From positions 124,001 to 188,000 of the forward strand of contig JAQPZY010000698.1 of NCBI GenBank assembly GCA_029931535.1: a stretch of DNA of 64,000 nucleotides, given 5' to 3'. Of the stretch, positions 1 through 12,765 are shown piece by piece. Source of the stretch: Margaritifera margaritifera (taxonomy: Eukaryota; Mollusca; Bivalvia; Unionida; Margaritiferidae). Below the pieces are notes generated by a model. It worked only from the letters and a program-made list of their open reading frames with translations, was not told where the DNA came from and made no database searches. Every line of letters starts with the position of its first letter. Position 1 is the stretch's first letter. The position numbers were made by a program, and so were the translations under genes.

Positions 1-245
1 TGCTCTAAAAATAAAGGCGCAGTGTTGGACAAAAGTTTATGTAAGCAAATTTTTTGTAACTCATCCGGTCAAATAAAGGTGAAATACCATATTGTCCAGT
101 TTAGAGGTTCTTAAGAAAGATACAATCGGATGCTAAATTCATAACATTGGATACACTGCAAAGTGTAGCGAGAAATACCTTTATTCGGACTGTACCACAT
201 TGATGCATAGCAATCTTGTTATAGATCTAATCCCTGTGGCAAATA

Positions 246-499
246 ACTGCATAGTTATATGTAGCATCAAATTAGGAATTCACTGCATAATTATATGTAG
301 CATGAAACTAGGAATTCACTGCATAGTTATATTTAGCTTGAAATTAGGAATTCACTGTTATATGTAGCATGAAATTAGGAATTCACTGCATAGTTATATG
401 TAGCATGAAACTAGGAATTCAGCGCATAGTTTTATTTAGCTTGAAATTAGGAATTCACTGCATAGTAATATCTAGCTTGAAATTAGGAATTCACTGCAG
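246..499. repeat. 36-bp minisatellite, about 7 copies
   Basis: About seven imperfect direct copies of a ~36-bp unit containing CATAGTTATATGTAGCATGA and TTAGGAATTCACTG. One copy is shortened. The plus-strand open frame across it (369-626) follows from a unit divisible by three and is not a convincing gene. Confidence 0.85.
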
Positions 500-1766
500 A
501 GTGAGTCAATTTCGTGATCGGTACCTTCGAGTATCCGGTGCACTTCGACAATGGATAATGAACTTGAACGAGTTTAATTATGTACTAACGCTGTTGTACG
601 TAATGGAGTTCAGCGCAAGCAGATAAAATTCCTTATACGTAATTCAATTTCTGCCAGGACGGTTTCCTAGAAGCAGATTTGTATTTTTCTTTGGCAACGC
701 ATTTCATTGATTCAGTTTAATTATCAATTATAGATATATTGACTCAAACCAGTGTTAAACGATAAAATATAATTTCTTTTTGGAGAACCTAAATTGCTAT
801 AAATAGATATTGTGAAACTATTTAATAATAAGTAGCATTTTGATTAATTATTGACATACTATTTGAATAATACTTTAATCCTTTCGGCTTATCTGGTCGT
901 GTAAACTGCAAGAAGATAATTTTGAATTTACGTGTTCTGCAGTGTAAGAACTGAAATAAAGCTGACAGTTTCTAAATATTAGCATTAAACTTCGTCGTTC
1001 TCTCTGATTGAACATAAACTGTCAAAGGTTTTTGCCAATGGTGTACATTATCTGATAATAACCGATAATCGTCTCCAATATTGAATTGATGCTAATTCTT
1101 TGCTTGAAATACCGCACATGATTGTTTTGTATCGGTCAATGAAAGGTTTAACGCTCAAAATAACTTTATTTATGGACGTTAAATAATTTCATGTGCGTGT
1201 GAATTAGCTATGCAAAAATATAAACTGTGACGTGACAAAGTCCGGCATATGTGAATATGATGTTAATTTACTCAAAGAACTGTGTTTGGTACTGTTTTGT
1301 AAAAGGTTTTGAATTATTTTTAACATTTTATAAAATTTGGTGTTGAGTAACCGTTTTTCACTTCTTAATTGAATCCTGAATATAACAAGCTTCCAGTCAA
1401 ACAGTGTGGGGTTTTGGTGACGAGGAAACAAACCTTTAGTTGCGTTACTCTGTGACGACGTGATGACTATTTACATACATTATATTGAGATGTATAATGT
1501 AACATATGACCTTGTGTGCTTTGATCAGCTTATGAATTATGTGAGTATGATTTAACTTGGTTTTTAAAAGCATTTAATAATTCTGGTTGGTAAGAGTTTC
1601 CTCAGCGCCGAAAACCTGAATATTTGCGATTTACTCCTTCATAAAGCAAAAGGAGTTATCAGTGTTCCTAATATATATCGGATGAGTAATAACCACTCGC
1701 CTTCTGAGAGCCGTTTGATGGGCTGCATCAAAGTGGATTCCTCAACCTCTCTCGGACTGGGAAAGA
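500..1766. other. host intergenic DNA, nothing recognised
   Basis: AT-rich sequence with only short open frames lacking recognisable protein motifs. No RNA gene or transposon end was found on reading. Confidence 0.5.
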
Positions 1767-1986
1767 TACCGTATATACACGCGTTTAAACCGAGTCCAAA
1801 TGCAAACAACATAGACCCTGATCTGCCGTCGCATAATGCGCCGCATATCAGGGTCTATGTTGTTTGTTCTACTGATTAGTCCTTGCAAACTGCATAGACC
1901 CAGATCTGCCGGCGCATTATGCGACGGCAGATCTGGGTCTATGCAGTTTGCAGTAGGTTTCGACTTATACGCGAGTATATATGGTA
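1767..1986. mobile_element. palindromic MITE-like element, copy 1
   Basis: The ends are imperfect inverted repeats of TACCGTATATAC(A)CGCG; the right end reads GCGAGTATATATGGTA. Inside are two successive hairpins. The first (about 1805-1866) pairs AACAACATAGACCCTGATCT with its complement; the second (about 1888-1953) pairs CAAACTGCATAGACCCAGAT with its complement. The spacer TTCTACTGATTA separates them. A second copy with the same plan lies at 17777-17986, so this is a dispersed non-autonomous element. The superfamily was not determined. Confidence 0.7.
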
Positions 1987-2054
1987 TATCTTCATGACCA
2001 AAATGATAATATGTTGATGTATGGGCTTGACATAAGGTATTACTGAGGTTTTAG

Positions 2055-2345
2055 TAGTGATCCAGCGAGTGTAGGTCTAGATAGGAGTCTACAACATATT
2101 AGTACGAGTTGAGAAGAAATGATCTCATGAATAGGTCCGGTTATGGTTCCAGAGCCTATTTGAGATCACTGGCAATTGGCACGAATTTAGATAGTCTGAT
2201 CCAACGAGTAAGTCCGACATGTCGGAGCCTAAAGGATCAAGGGAACAAATTTTAGGTACAGATTGCGATCCTGCGAGAAGGTCCGGTCGGTAATGCGTAG
2301 CCTTTAGGTCACTAAGGACTGTCATGCATTTAGCCAGAGTGATCC
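2055..2345. repeat. degenerate ~85-bp tandem repeat
   Basis: Four or so diverged units share GATCC(A)NCGAGNANGTCCG followed by a GCCTNNNGGTCA-like block. Divergence is high, so the unit boundaries are approximate. Confidence 0.5.
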
Positions 2346-2501
2346 CAAGGAATATGTCTATCCAAGATACTGGAACCTAGGAATCACATGCGAATGGTGG
2401 AGGCTTAGATAGATTAGCCCAGTTGTTGTTAACACATTACACAGAGGAAAACTATGCATTGTCATGAATTTCAACTGCATGTAGTACCTATATTGCTTAA
2501 A

Positions 2502-3009
2502 GGTAATTACAAATAGGTACAAATATCTAATCAATTGCCAGGTAATTACAAATAGGTACAAATATCTAATCAATTGCCAGGTAATTACAAATAGGTACAA
2601 ATATCTAATCAATTGCCAGGTAATTACAAATAGGTACAAATATCTAATCAATTGCCAGGTAATTACAAATAGGTACAAATATCTAATCAATTGCCAGGTA
2701 ATTACAAATAGGTACAAATATCTAATCAATTGCCAGGTAATTACAAATAGGTACAAATATCTAATCAATTGCCAGGTAATTACAAATAGGTACAAATATC
2801 TAATCAATTGCCAGGTAATTACAAATAGGTACAAATATCTAATCAATTGCCAGGTAATTACAAATAGGTACAAATATCTAATCAATTGCCAGGTAATTAC
2901 AAATAGGTACAAATATCTAATCAATTGCCAGGTAATTACAAATAGGTACACATATCTAATCAATTGCCAGGTAATTACAAATAGGTACACATATCTAATC
3001 AATTGCCAG
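2502..3009. repeat. 39-bp minisatellite, 13 copies
   Basis: Thirteen head-to-tail copies of a 39-bp unit (GGTAATTACAAATAGGTACA then AATATCTAATCAATTGCCA). Copies are almost identical; the last two carry CACATATC in place of CAAATATC. The unit is 13 codons long, so the minus strand reads as a repeated 13-residue peptide, which is a by-product and not a gene. Confidence 0.95.
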
Positions 3010-4536
<1,527 letters not shown>

Positions 4537-4602
4537 GTACATGTGTACATACTTAGTAAAGTAATGCAGTCCTATTACTTTACTAAGTATGTACACATGT
4601 AC
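4537..4602. repeat. perfect 29-bp inverted repeat with 8-nt loop
   Basis: The left arm 4537-4565 and right arm 4574-4602 are exact reverse complements (arm begins GTACATGTGTACATACTTAG), separated by GCAGTCCT. It could form a long cruciform or hairpin. No surrounding gene explains it. Confidence 0.9.
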
Positions 4603-5157
4603 TTACTTCTTATGTTATGTCAGAAAACGATCCAAATCACGACATATGTAACTTTGAAGGAACAATGGACAAAATATAGAACATTGACCTTTCATCTAAA
4701 GATAAAACCACCTCTTGCAAAATAGCGTCAGCTTGAGCTCTTATAAATATAACCAACGGTTAATAAGGTCTCCGAGCAAATTTCGAGATACTACGCTTAT
4801 AGCAAGCCATTGAGACCAAACAGTGGAAACGCTTCGCGATCTTGTGGCTCGATTACGCGAACATGAGAGAGACAATCAGCCATTTCGCATAAAAAAAATT
4901 AGACCCACATAACGTACACATATTTCGCGTTCTTGAACCTCGAATGCTCAAAATTCGAGACAGCAAAGTAGATATAATCACTTGATTTATCTCGAGTTCA
5001 CAGTTTTTTGCGATCGCGACTCTTTTCCATATCATTGCTGCAATGGCTTGTCATATATGCTTGTTTTGGTGCATAAGTACTCTCCGACAACAAATCCATG
5101 GCGTGTTAAGAACAGACCCATGACTGCGTTAAATGTAAAGTTGAGTCGATCTTTGAA

Positions 5158-5300
5158 TGACTCACGGTACTAATTATATGGAAAAGACTGTGAACCGTTG
5201 TAGAAATGGTAAATAATGAAAAATAATTAGTTTTTTTTTTTTTTTAAAACCCACCTCTTTTGAGAGCTTATCCTGTCTGTAACTGAAAAAAGAGACAAGA
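5158..5300. repeat. dispersed repeat, copy A
   Basis: Shares CTCACGGTACTAATTATAT, GGAACC-like, and GAGAGCTTATCCTNT(C/T)TGTAA blocks with 22795-23105 and 24772-24945. This indicates a family of roughly 150-200 bp dispersed repeats of unknown class. Confidence 0.55.
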
Positions 5301-5360
5301 TTATATTTATGCAATTTTAGTATTTAAAAAAAAAAAATATGTACCCTAGTAGCACGTACA

Positions 5361-5548
5361 ATCCTTATAGCTGAGCACGGCTGACGTCACCAAATCGCAC
5401 GCATAAATTCTTATATCTGAGCATGGCTGACGTCACCAAATTGCACGCATAAATCCTTATATCTGAGCACGGCTGACGTCACCAAATCGCACGCATACAT
5501 CCTTATATCTGAGCACGGCTGACGTCACCAAATTGCACGCATAAATCC
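5361..5548. repeat. 46-bp tandem repeat, 4 copies, each with a CRE palindrome
   Basis: Four copies of a 46-bp unit containing CTTATATCTGAGCACGGC and TGACGTCACCAAATCGCACG. Each unit includes the CREB/ATF consensus TGACGTCA. No gene lies immediately beside it. Confidence 0.85.
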
Positions 5549-5728
5549 TCCCAGAAACGACAAGAGTATGAACCAAATTTCATATATAATAATGAAACAT
5601 GAAAGCAGAAACAGTAGTGTACATCTAATTTCGAGCTAAAATTGTCTAAATCATAGTCAAACACTCATATCACGTGAAGCAAATAAAAAGCGATCCGGAC
5701 CGGACCATGCTGGTTAGTAGGTGTCATC

Positions 5729-5812
5729 ATACATACATACATACATACATACATACATACATACATACATACATACATACATACATACATACATACATAC
5801 ATACATACATAC
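5729..5812. repeat. (CATA)n microsatellite
   Basis: About 20 copies of CATA. Confidence 0.97.
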
Positions 5813-6762
5813 TCTCAACTGCCCAGTACTCCCTTCCTCCTTTATCTTGATCTTGGTCTCAAATGTCAAACAGATTTACCCTTAGTAGCAGTTGGTTGGA
5901 TTAATTTGATGCAAGAACTGTGTTTGCTATAAACTAATTTGCGTGTGAATCACACTGCAATTAGTCTGGTGGATTTAATAGTTTATCTTACTATATAGAA
6001 CTGCTAAATAATGTTGGCTTTGTAGAAGTTCTGAATAGAATCGATCCTAAGACATTTTACACTATATATTTAATGGATTTTTTTCTGAAGTTTCCTGCAA
6101 TAATCAGTACTCAGAGAACACTAATCAGTACTCAGGGAACACTAACCTCCTTTGTACTAAGCTTAATTCTGGTCACATTTCATGTTATTATTGGTGATAA
6201 CCTGGTAAATGAGAAAATGGTAAATTAGTTTCTCATTCTAATAACAGAAGATAATAATATAAGATATGTATATTTTATAAATGTGTCAATAATATTGTGT
6301 CAATAATATAGGTCAGTTATATTCATTATAGTGGGTGAAGTCTTGCCAAAAAAGAAGGGAATGTGATATTAGCAATGTGGAAATAAATAAGTACTCCCTT
6401 AGTAATTACCTATGCAACATAAAGTACATAATAACTCCCTCAGCATCCCATAATATGTTGGCTTCTGTGTACACATGCGCGTTGTATTTTATTAAAATAG
6501 CTAGCCTGGTTCCCTGTTTCGTATCCTTCCACGTTATACTCTGCTATACGAAGCAGGAAACCAGACTATAAAATAGCGTAATTACCGTCGAGTTCCACTA
6601 CATAGTTTCGTATTTTGCACAGGGATTACATTTCTAAAGAACATGTTAGTTTCCACATTTTACCTATGGGATCTTGTGTTGTTTAAAGAAGAGTTTGGGA
6701 ATGTTTATATTGACGTGATTCAGTTGATTTAAGCATGTACTATGTACCTGATGCTGCAGCTA
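5813..6762. other. intergenic DNA with one imperfect palindrome
   Basis: No gene recognised. An imperfect inverted repeat with 19-bp arms (6506-6524 and 6546-6564, two mismatches; arm CTGGTTCCCTGTTTCGTAT) is the only structure seen. Confidence 0.5.
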
Positions 6763-6858
6763 TCTAGGTAGCTATAATAACCACATGAATCGAATCTAGG
6801 TCGGTATAATTACCACATGATTCCATTCTAGGTCGGTATAATTACCACATGATTCGAA
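6763..6858. repeat. ~33-bp direct repeat, 3 copies
   Basis: Three copies of CTAGGT(A/C)G(C/G)TATAAT(A/T)A followed by CCACATGA and TTCGAAT-like sequence. Confidence 0.7.
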
Positions 6859-6971
6859 TGCGAAACTGTGTGCTTAGAGTGAACGCCCCCATTTTAGAAG
6901 CACAAATGTTTACGAAATTTTCCGAATTTTTTTTTATCAAGTTGAGCTGGGAACTATTTCTTCGAATTTCG

Positions 6972-7360
6972 CAAGGAAAGAGGTAAATAAAGTACTTGAA
7001 TCTCCATACAAGTGTACGTGTAGGAAAGAGGTAAATAAAGTACTTGAATCTCCAAACAAGTGTACGTGTAGGAAAGAGGTAAATAAAGTACTTGAATCTC
7101 CATACAAGTGTACATGTAGGAAAGAGGTAAATAAAGTACTTGAATCTCCATTCAAGTGTACGTGTAGGAAAGAGGTAAATAAAGTACTTGAATCTCCATA
7201 CAAGTGTACATGTAGGAAAGAGGTAAATAAACTACTTGAATCTCCATACAAGTGTACATGTAGGAAAGAGGTAAATAAACTACTTGAATCTCCATGCAAG
7301 TGTACATGTAGGAAAGAGGTAAATAAAGTACTTGAATCTCCATACAAGTGTACATGTAGG
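6972..7360. repeat. 48-bp minisatellite, 8 copies
   Basis: Eight copies of a 48-bp unit containing AGGAAAGAGGTAAATAAAGT and ACTTGAATCTCCATACAAGT. Because 48 is divisible by three, all minus-strand frames stay open through it. These open frames are a by-product. Confidence 0.95.
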
Positions 7361-7808
7361 AAAAGTCCTTGCTCAAAACAGGGATAGGAGAAGAATACTA
7401 AATTTCGACTGTTTTTTATGCGCTTTTGCTAGTTCACAAGCTGGATTTAAATGGAAGAAGAACGAGGCGCACTTAAAAGTATGACAAAATAACCTTATAT
7501 ACTGACAGAGAATTTTATTTGGGATCTTATGGGATGGAAAATGTCACAGTTTTTGTGCAGTTTTCACTGCAGAGATTGAACCTCAAGCAGATGACATCTG
7601 TGGCAGAAAGTGAAATTTTGTGAAAACTGTGGAGCGTAATCTTAGTTGTATACGTATTTCATATAATCTAGTTTAATCTGCATACTGTGCTGGATTATGT
7701 ACATAGCAATGCGGTTTTCATTTAGAAAGTCGGAAAGAGTGACTAAAATTTCATATAAATTACGTAAGTCTTTGTATGTATTTGTGTCTGTGTGCATGTG
7801 TGTGTGTG

Positions 7809-7810
<2 letters not shown>

Positions 7811-7870
<60 letters not shown>
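7811..7870. repeat. (GA)n microsatellite
   Basis: About 60 bp of GA dinucleotides, followed by an A-run at about 7912-7936. Confidence 0.95.
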
Positions 7871-7872
<2 letters not shown>

Positions 7873-8149
7873 CTATGATATTTATTGTTCAGAAATGAAA
7901 AGAAAAAGACACAAAAAAAAAAAAAAAAAAAAAAAAAGAAGCAAGAGTTCCTCGAAGAATTGATGCTCCAGTAGACGATTGTAATTTCCAGGAATCAGTA
8001 GTAACTCCGTTTTTCCTGTCCTTTTATTCTTTTTAACTGTTGAGAATCGAAACCATCACATATATTCTTGACAAACTCCAACATATACTACATTCAGTAA
8101 AAAAATATGTTCGTATATGTTTGGGTTAACTTGACATGTTCATGACACA

Positions 8150-8446
8150 ACGGATAGAAGATCATTGAACTGGTCTCAGATTCTGTTAATTATTGCCCAG
8201 AACCTGATATCACGGTTAGAAGAGCATTGAACTGGTCTCAGATTCTGTAAATTAAGGCTTAGAATCTGATATCACGGAAAGAAGAGCATTGAACTGGTCT
8301 CAGATTCTGTTAATTATTGCCCAGAACCTGATATCACGGATAGAAGAGCATTGAACTTGTCTCAGATTCTGTTAAATATTGCCCAGAATCTGATGTCACG
8401 GATAGAAGAGCATTGAACTGGTCTCAGATTCTATTAATTATTGCCC
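8150..8446. repeat. ~62-bp tandem repeat, about 5 copies
   Basis: Five copies of a unit containing GAAGAGCATTGAACTGGTCT, CAGATTCTGTTAATTATTGC and CCAGAACCTGATATCACGG, with point differences. Confidence 0.85.
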
Positions 8447-8779
8447 GTATGTAAAGTTTGGTTTCTGAAGAATCCCAATTGATTGAATTGGTATCATTCA
8501 AGGTATTCTTTAGATATATTGACAAACTGGGTTTGAGAAAAATCCAGTCATACTTGTTTGTAATATCTTGGTCACAAGTGATTTACAGATAAAAACCCGA
8601 GTGAAGTTTGACCTTGAAATCAATGTCAGAGTGCTGACTATGAAGTTGTTTATTGGAATGCAGTTAAATATAAAAGTCCGGTAAAATTCACATATTCGTA
8701 TATGTACTGTGTTTAAAATTTCTATTAGGTAAAAAATGCAAGCAGTGACCTTTGAATTGAAAGTAAGGTCAAGTAGTTG

Positions 8780-9440
8780 TGTTTTTTAAACTCCTTCACA
8801 AAATCGCGGACATGTTGGTGGTCAGATCTACTTCATGTTGATCTAGAACCTATTACATATTACAAGAAGTTTTTTTTTTTAGCGAAAATCCCATGTTAAT
8901 GCCACCATTCACTCCAGAGGAGTAAGTGATAACAAGTTTTTGAGATGGCTTCTATGGTTACCATATTGGAAGTTCAATCGGTACTATTTTCATTCAGAAG
9001 CAGCTACATATTGCTGTAGTTGTTTAGTGAAAAATCCATGTCGATACCAGCATCCATTCAGAAAAAGTTGCCATGAAACGATTTTCAAGATGGCCGTCAA
9101 GGTAGCCATTTTGGAGGTTAGATCAGCATCATTTTAATATAAAACCTATTAATATTTCGGGTCTTTAGATACTCATATAAACACACACAAGGGCAGGCAC
9201 ACACACACAACATGTCGGTACGACCATTCGTTCAAGAGAAGTAGCTATAACGAGATCCGCTGTGACGGCCATTTTTCAGTCACATCTGCACCATTTCATT
9301 TAGGATCACTACAATATATGCAAGAAGTGTTTCAATAAAAACCCTTGTAGATACAACTATCAGCTCAAGAGTGGAAGTAATGACAATATTTTAAAAATGG
9401 CGGCAGTGCTAACTATTATTTTTAAAGGTCAAATCTGCGT
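8780..9440 (-). repeat. degenerate ~145-bp satellite-like repeat, array 1
   Basis: Four to five diverged monomers share, in order, AAGATGGC(C)NNCANGGTA, GCCATNTTGGANGTNAGATC, a CATTT-AGNANC segment, AAAAATCC(C)ATG, ACCANCCATTCA and TAACNAGNTTTT. Read in reverse complement this is the same order as the array at 61470-62760, so both belong to one family in opposite orientation. Monomer 3 contains a small CA-rich insertion near 9180-9210. Confidence 0.65.
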
Positions 9441-10820
9441 AAATCGTTTTGACATCTGAGAAAAAGAATTGTACATATGTGCATTTTTTAAATGTTTTAA
9501 AAAAATGATTTGAAAACTGCGTCACGCAACCGGTACTCGTGAGACCTGTGATAAATATAACCCTCCATCAATAATGAAAGCACTGAACTGCCATACTTAT
9601 TCCCATGTTGCAACGCGCCGACGTGAAGCTCCCAACCAATCACTCCAGTTCAAGGGGGGTGTTTCCAACTAGCTGTTATGGGAATGACGTCACTATTATG
9701 CGAATCACGTCAATGATTAACCAATCGGGAAACACAGATTTACTAGTCACTAGATATTAGCTTACCAATTTTGGTTGGGTACCAGCGAACTATCAGTCCA
9801 TGACTGGATAGATCAATGATGATTTTAACTGGTACCCGGTCGTCTGCCGAGCTCTCTCACTCGTTAGTGTAACTAGTAAGTGAGCGAAAGAGACGGACTG
9901 GTACCAGCTTGATGATGATGTCGCGTGGAAATGACGCATGAGCGGGGGAAGGGGGATGGGGTATTCACTAGCATGTAATTAGAATAGCAGTTATTCTATT
10001 GCAGAGCTTGAATATTCCTTCTGGAATATAGAATACCCCATAGCTATTTATTAATTAGTGAAGCATGTTTTAATATTGAATTTAAAGAAGAATCAGGTGC
10101 CCGACAAGCCGCTAATCAAAAGCACACGTGTGGGTGTTAAATGCCAGTTGACAAGCGCGACATCCAGTCTAGGTAAAGCTTGTATTCATTGAATGATTAT
10201 GTTTTGCTGTCTATATATTTTGTTATTGTTTCTCCTATTACTTATTCTTTATTTCTGCTTTTTTTTTTCTTTCCATGCAGGTTCTTCACCCGTGCCTAAA
10301 CTGTGTCTAACCCACTGAGCAACTGTCAAGTTGACAGATCGATATAAAATATTGTTTTTCTCGTAAAAGATTTAAGTTTAAAAAAAAAAAAAAAAGAAAA
10401 CAAACTTATTTCCTGTTTCTATCTAGACCACCTGTAGAGGAACAAAGTATTGGAAACAGTCCATTTTATTTATTTATTATTGTGATGAGTATCTGACACA
10501 TGATGTCCAACTTAATCTTTATCTCATGTTATTTTCTAGCACAAGATGGATAATTGTTACCTTTCGTTGTTTAAATAATGCAGATTTTAAAACTTAAATC
10601 AAATCTCATGTTATGTAATTAGACGACACGATCTTATCTTAAACCCCACCCATGCATTATCACGTTAATCATATCAACCCCATCAAATTAAATATCTTTT
10701 GTTTAAGTTCAAGTAATAATCTATATAATTAGCATGCAAGTCACCTTTTTGAATGAGCAAGTACCCTCTTCTAATTGGTTCATATCAGTGATGTTGAACA
10801 TACAGTTATGGATAAAATGC

Positions 10821-10824
<4 letters not shown>
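9441..10824. other. intergenic DNA, nothing recognised
   Basis: Contains an imperfect foldback around 9828-9908 (CTGGTACCCGGTCGTCT against AGACGGACTGGTACCAG). No open frame has a recognisable domain. Confidence 0.45.

Positions 10825-10912
<88 letters not shown>
10825..10912. repeat. (TA)n tract, left half, split by the LTR element
   Basis: An uninterrupted TA tract abuts the left LTR. The tract resumes at 17509 on the other side of the element, so the retrotransposon inserted into a TA microsatellite. Confidence 0.9.
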
Positions 10913-10916
<4 letters not shown>

Positions 10917-11662
10917 CGACTCTATGGTCTAAGAAAAATGTAACAGAAAGAAAGTGAAACCAACAAATCATGTAAAAAATCAACAAGCAATTTATTACTA
11001 GATAATTAAAATGAAAAATCAAAAAGTCACTTACAGTAATGTGTTTTGAAATCCTAATAATCCAATAAGAATGATTGTTCTAATCACAAGTCCTAAATAT
11101 AGAATGTTCCGAATTCACGGCTGTGTCCTTGAATGTTATGATGTGCTAATGGTCTCCAAAGTCCTGATGTACTAGAAATCTTGATGTGCTGATGTCAAAA
11201 TGAAGTATTCCAAAATCTCTGAATAAGTTCAGTTAAATTCCAAAATCATTAATTAAAAATCCAAAATCCAAAAGTTTATGAGCACTGTTATAATCCAATG
11301 AATATTTAAAATAATTCCTCTCTTAGAATTTGTAATGAATTTTCACAACTGTAATAGCTCTTTACAAGACTGATGGTAATGTCAAAACTGAATAAATGTC
11401 CACCAAACATGGCATATATAAAGATTGGTCACATGACAGAATGTTCTAGAATATGTGTCATCTTAATGGAATTTTACTTGTAAACAAAATTCAACCTTGA
11501 CCTTCAAATTGAGAAAACATATTGATCAAAACAACCTAATTCAAGGACACTAGTTAAACATGTTTTTCCTGATAACATTAAGATTTAAGCAAATATTAAA
11601 GTGAAGAAACATTTATAATTTCCTAAAATATTTATAATATTATATAAACATCATACATAACA
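10913..11662 (-). repeat. 3' LTR (minus-strand orientation)
   Basis: Begins GTTACGACTCTATGGTCTAA and ends CATCATACATAACA on the plus strand. It matches the other LTR over 750 bp, with differences noticed only in CAACAAGC/CAACGAGC, ATTCCTCTC/ATTCTTCTC and AAGGACAC/AAGGATAC. The outermost base expected from the other LTR (T of TGTTACG) is replaced by the A of the flanking TA tract. Confidence 0.93.
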
Positions 11663-11800
11663 CCTCCACTCATAAAGAAAAAGAAAGATTTATATAATAA
11701 AGCTTTCTTTTGAATATACATCTAATACTACAATAACCAAAAATACATAAGAACATGTTTTATGATACTGGACTTAATTACATCAAGCAATATTACATTT

Positions 11801-12070
11801 CTAGGCACGTGAGAGAGCATCTGCAATCACATTGTCTTTTCCCCTGATGTGTCTAATGTCAATGTTATATTCTTGCAATATCAAACTCCATCTCAACAAT
11901 CTCCGATTTTTATCTTTCATTTTGTTGATGAAAGTAAGGGGATTGTGATCACTGTACACAATAATTGGAGAAAGAGCTGAGGTAACATACACTTCAAAAT
12001 GCTGTAAAGCCAATATCAAAGCCAAACATTCCTTCTCAATTGTGGAATAATTTTTCTGGTGCTTGTTTAG
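11801..12070 (-). CDS. RNase H end of the retrotransposon Pol polyprotein
   Basis: The minus-strand frame includes TIEKECLALILALQHFEVYV, then VYSDHNPLTFI and HIRGKDNVIADALSRA. These are the E, D and D/ADALSR blocks of Ty3/gypsy RNase H. It is out of frame with the RT segment upstream because of a length change in a run of eight T (12071-12078, plus strand). It ends with TAG-type termination at 11801, about 140 bp before the 3' LTR; the purine-rich GAGTGGAGG beside the LTR is a plausible polypurine tract. Confidence 0.85.
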   Translation of the reverse strand, partial: LNKHQKNYSTIEKECLALILALQHFEVYVTSALSPIIVYSDHNPLTFINKMKDKNRRLLRWSLILQEYNIDIRHIRGKDNVIADALSRA

Positions 12071-12765
12071 TTTTTTTTAGAAAAATAACACACAGGGTGA
12101 TCCACACCACTTTTGTCTTCCTGAATCAATACTCCACCAACCCATACATCACTTGCATCAACAGATAACTTAAATGATTGGCTGAAATTTGGTGCAGAAA
12201 GAACTGGTGCATTCTTAAGAATGGCCTTTAACTTGTCAAAAGATTCCTGACACTTGTCAGACCAATAAAATTTGGCTTTCTTACTCAATAAACTTGTCAA
12301 AGGTTCAGCAATTTTGGAAAAATTGGAACAAAATTTCCGATAATATCCAGCCATACCTAGAAATCGCATCAGTTGCTTTTTACAAATTGGAACTTGAAAT
12401 TCAGAGATAGCTTTGACCTTAGCTTCTATAGGTTTAACTTGACCTTGTCCCACAATATGTCCTAAAAATGTGACACAAGCATGGCAAAACTCACTTTTGC
12501 TCAAATTAATTGTCAGATTCGCATCGCTGAGTCGATCAAAGAATTTTCGAATGGTTTCCAAATGATCTTCCCAGGTGTTGTTGTAGATAATGACGTCATC
12601 GATATAAGCGTCACAATTATCAAGACCAAATGTTATCATGTTCATCAGACGTTGAAACGTTGCAGGTGAATTTTTCATTCCAAACGGCATGACTTTATAT
12701 TGATAAAGTCCATCTGGAGTTACAAATGCTGAAATTTCTTTTGCCCTTTCCGTCAATGGAATTTG
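12067..12765 (-). CDS. reverse transcriptase and RNase H start (retrotransposon pol), after a nonsense codon
   Basis: Continues in the same frame as the 12766-16164 frame after a TAG. It carries the RT palm motif YIDDVIIY (about 12590-12612), MPFGMKNSPATFQRLM, FLGMAGYYRKF and the first RNase H aspartate in LSVDASD. The residue at the TAG is usually W or Y in this family (KGYWQ / KGFWQ-type), so TAG probably arose from TGG by one G-to-A change. The segment ends early at a frameshift in an A8/T8 run. Confidence 0.88.
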   Translation of the reverse strand, partial: QIPLTERAKEISAFVTPDGLYQYKVMPFGMKNSPATFQRLMNMITFGLDNCDAYIDDVIIYNNTWEDHLETIRKFFDRLSDANLTINLSKSEFCHACVTFLGHIVGQGQVKPIEAKVKAISEFQVPICKKQLMRFLGMAGYYRKFCSNFSKIAEPLTSLLSKKAKFYWSDKCQESFDKLKAILKNAPVLSAPNFSQSFKLSVDASDVWVGGVLIQEDKSGVDHPVCYFSKKN

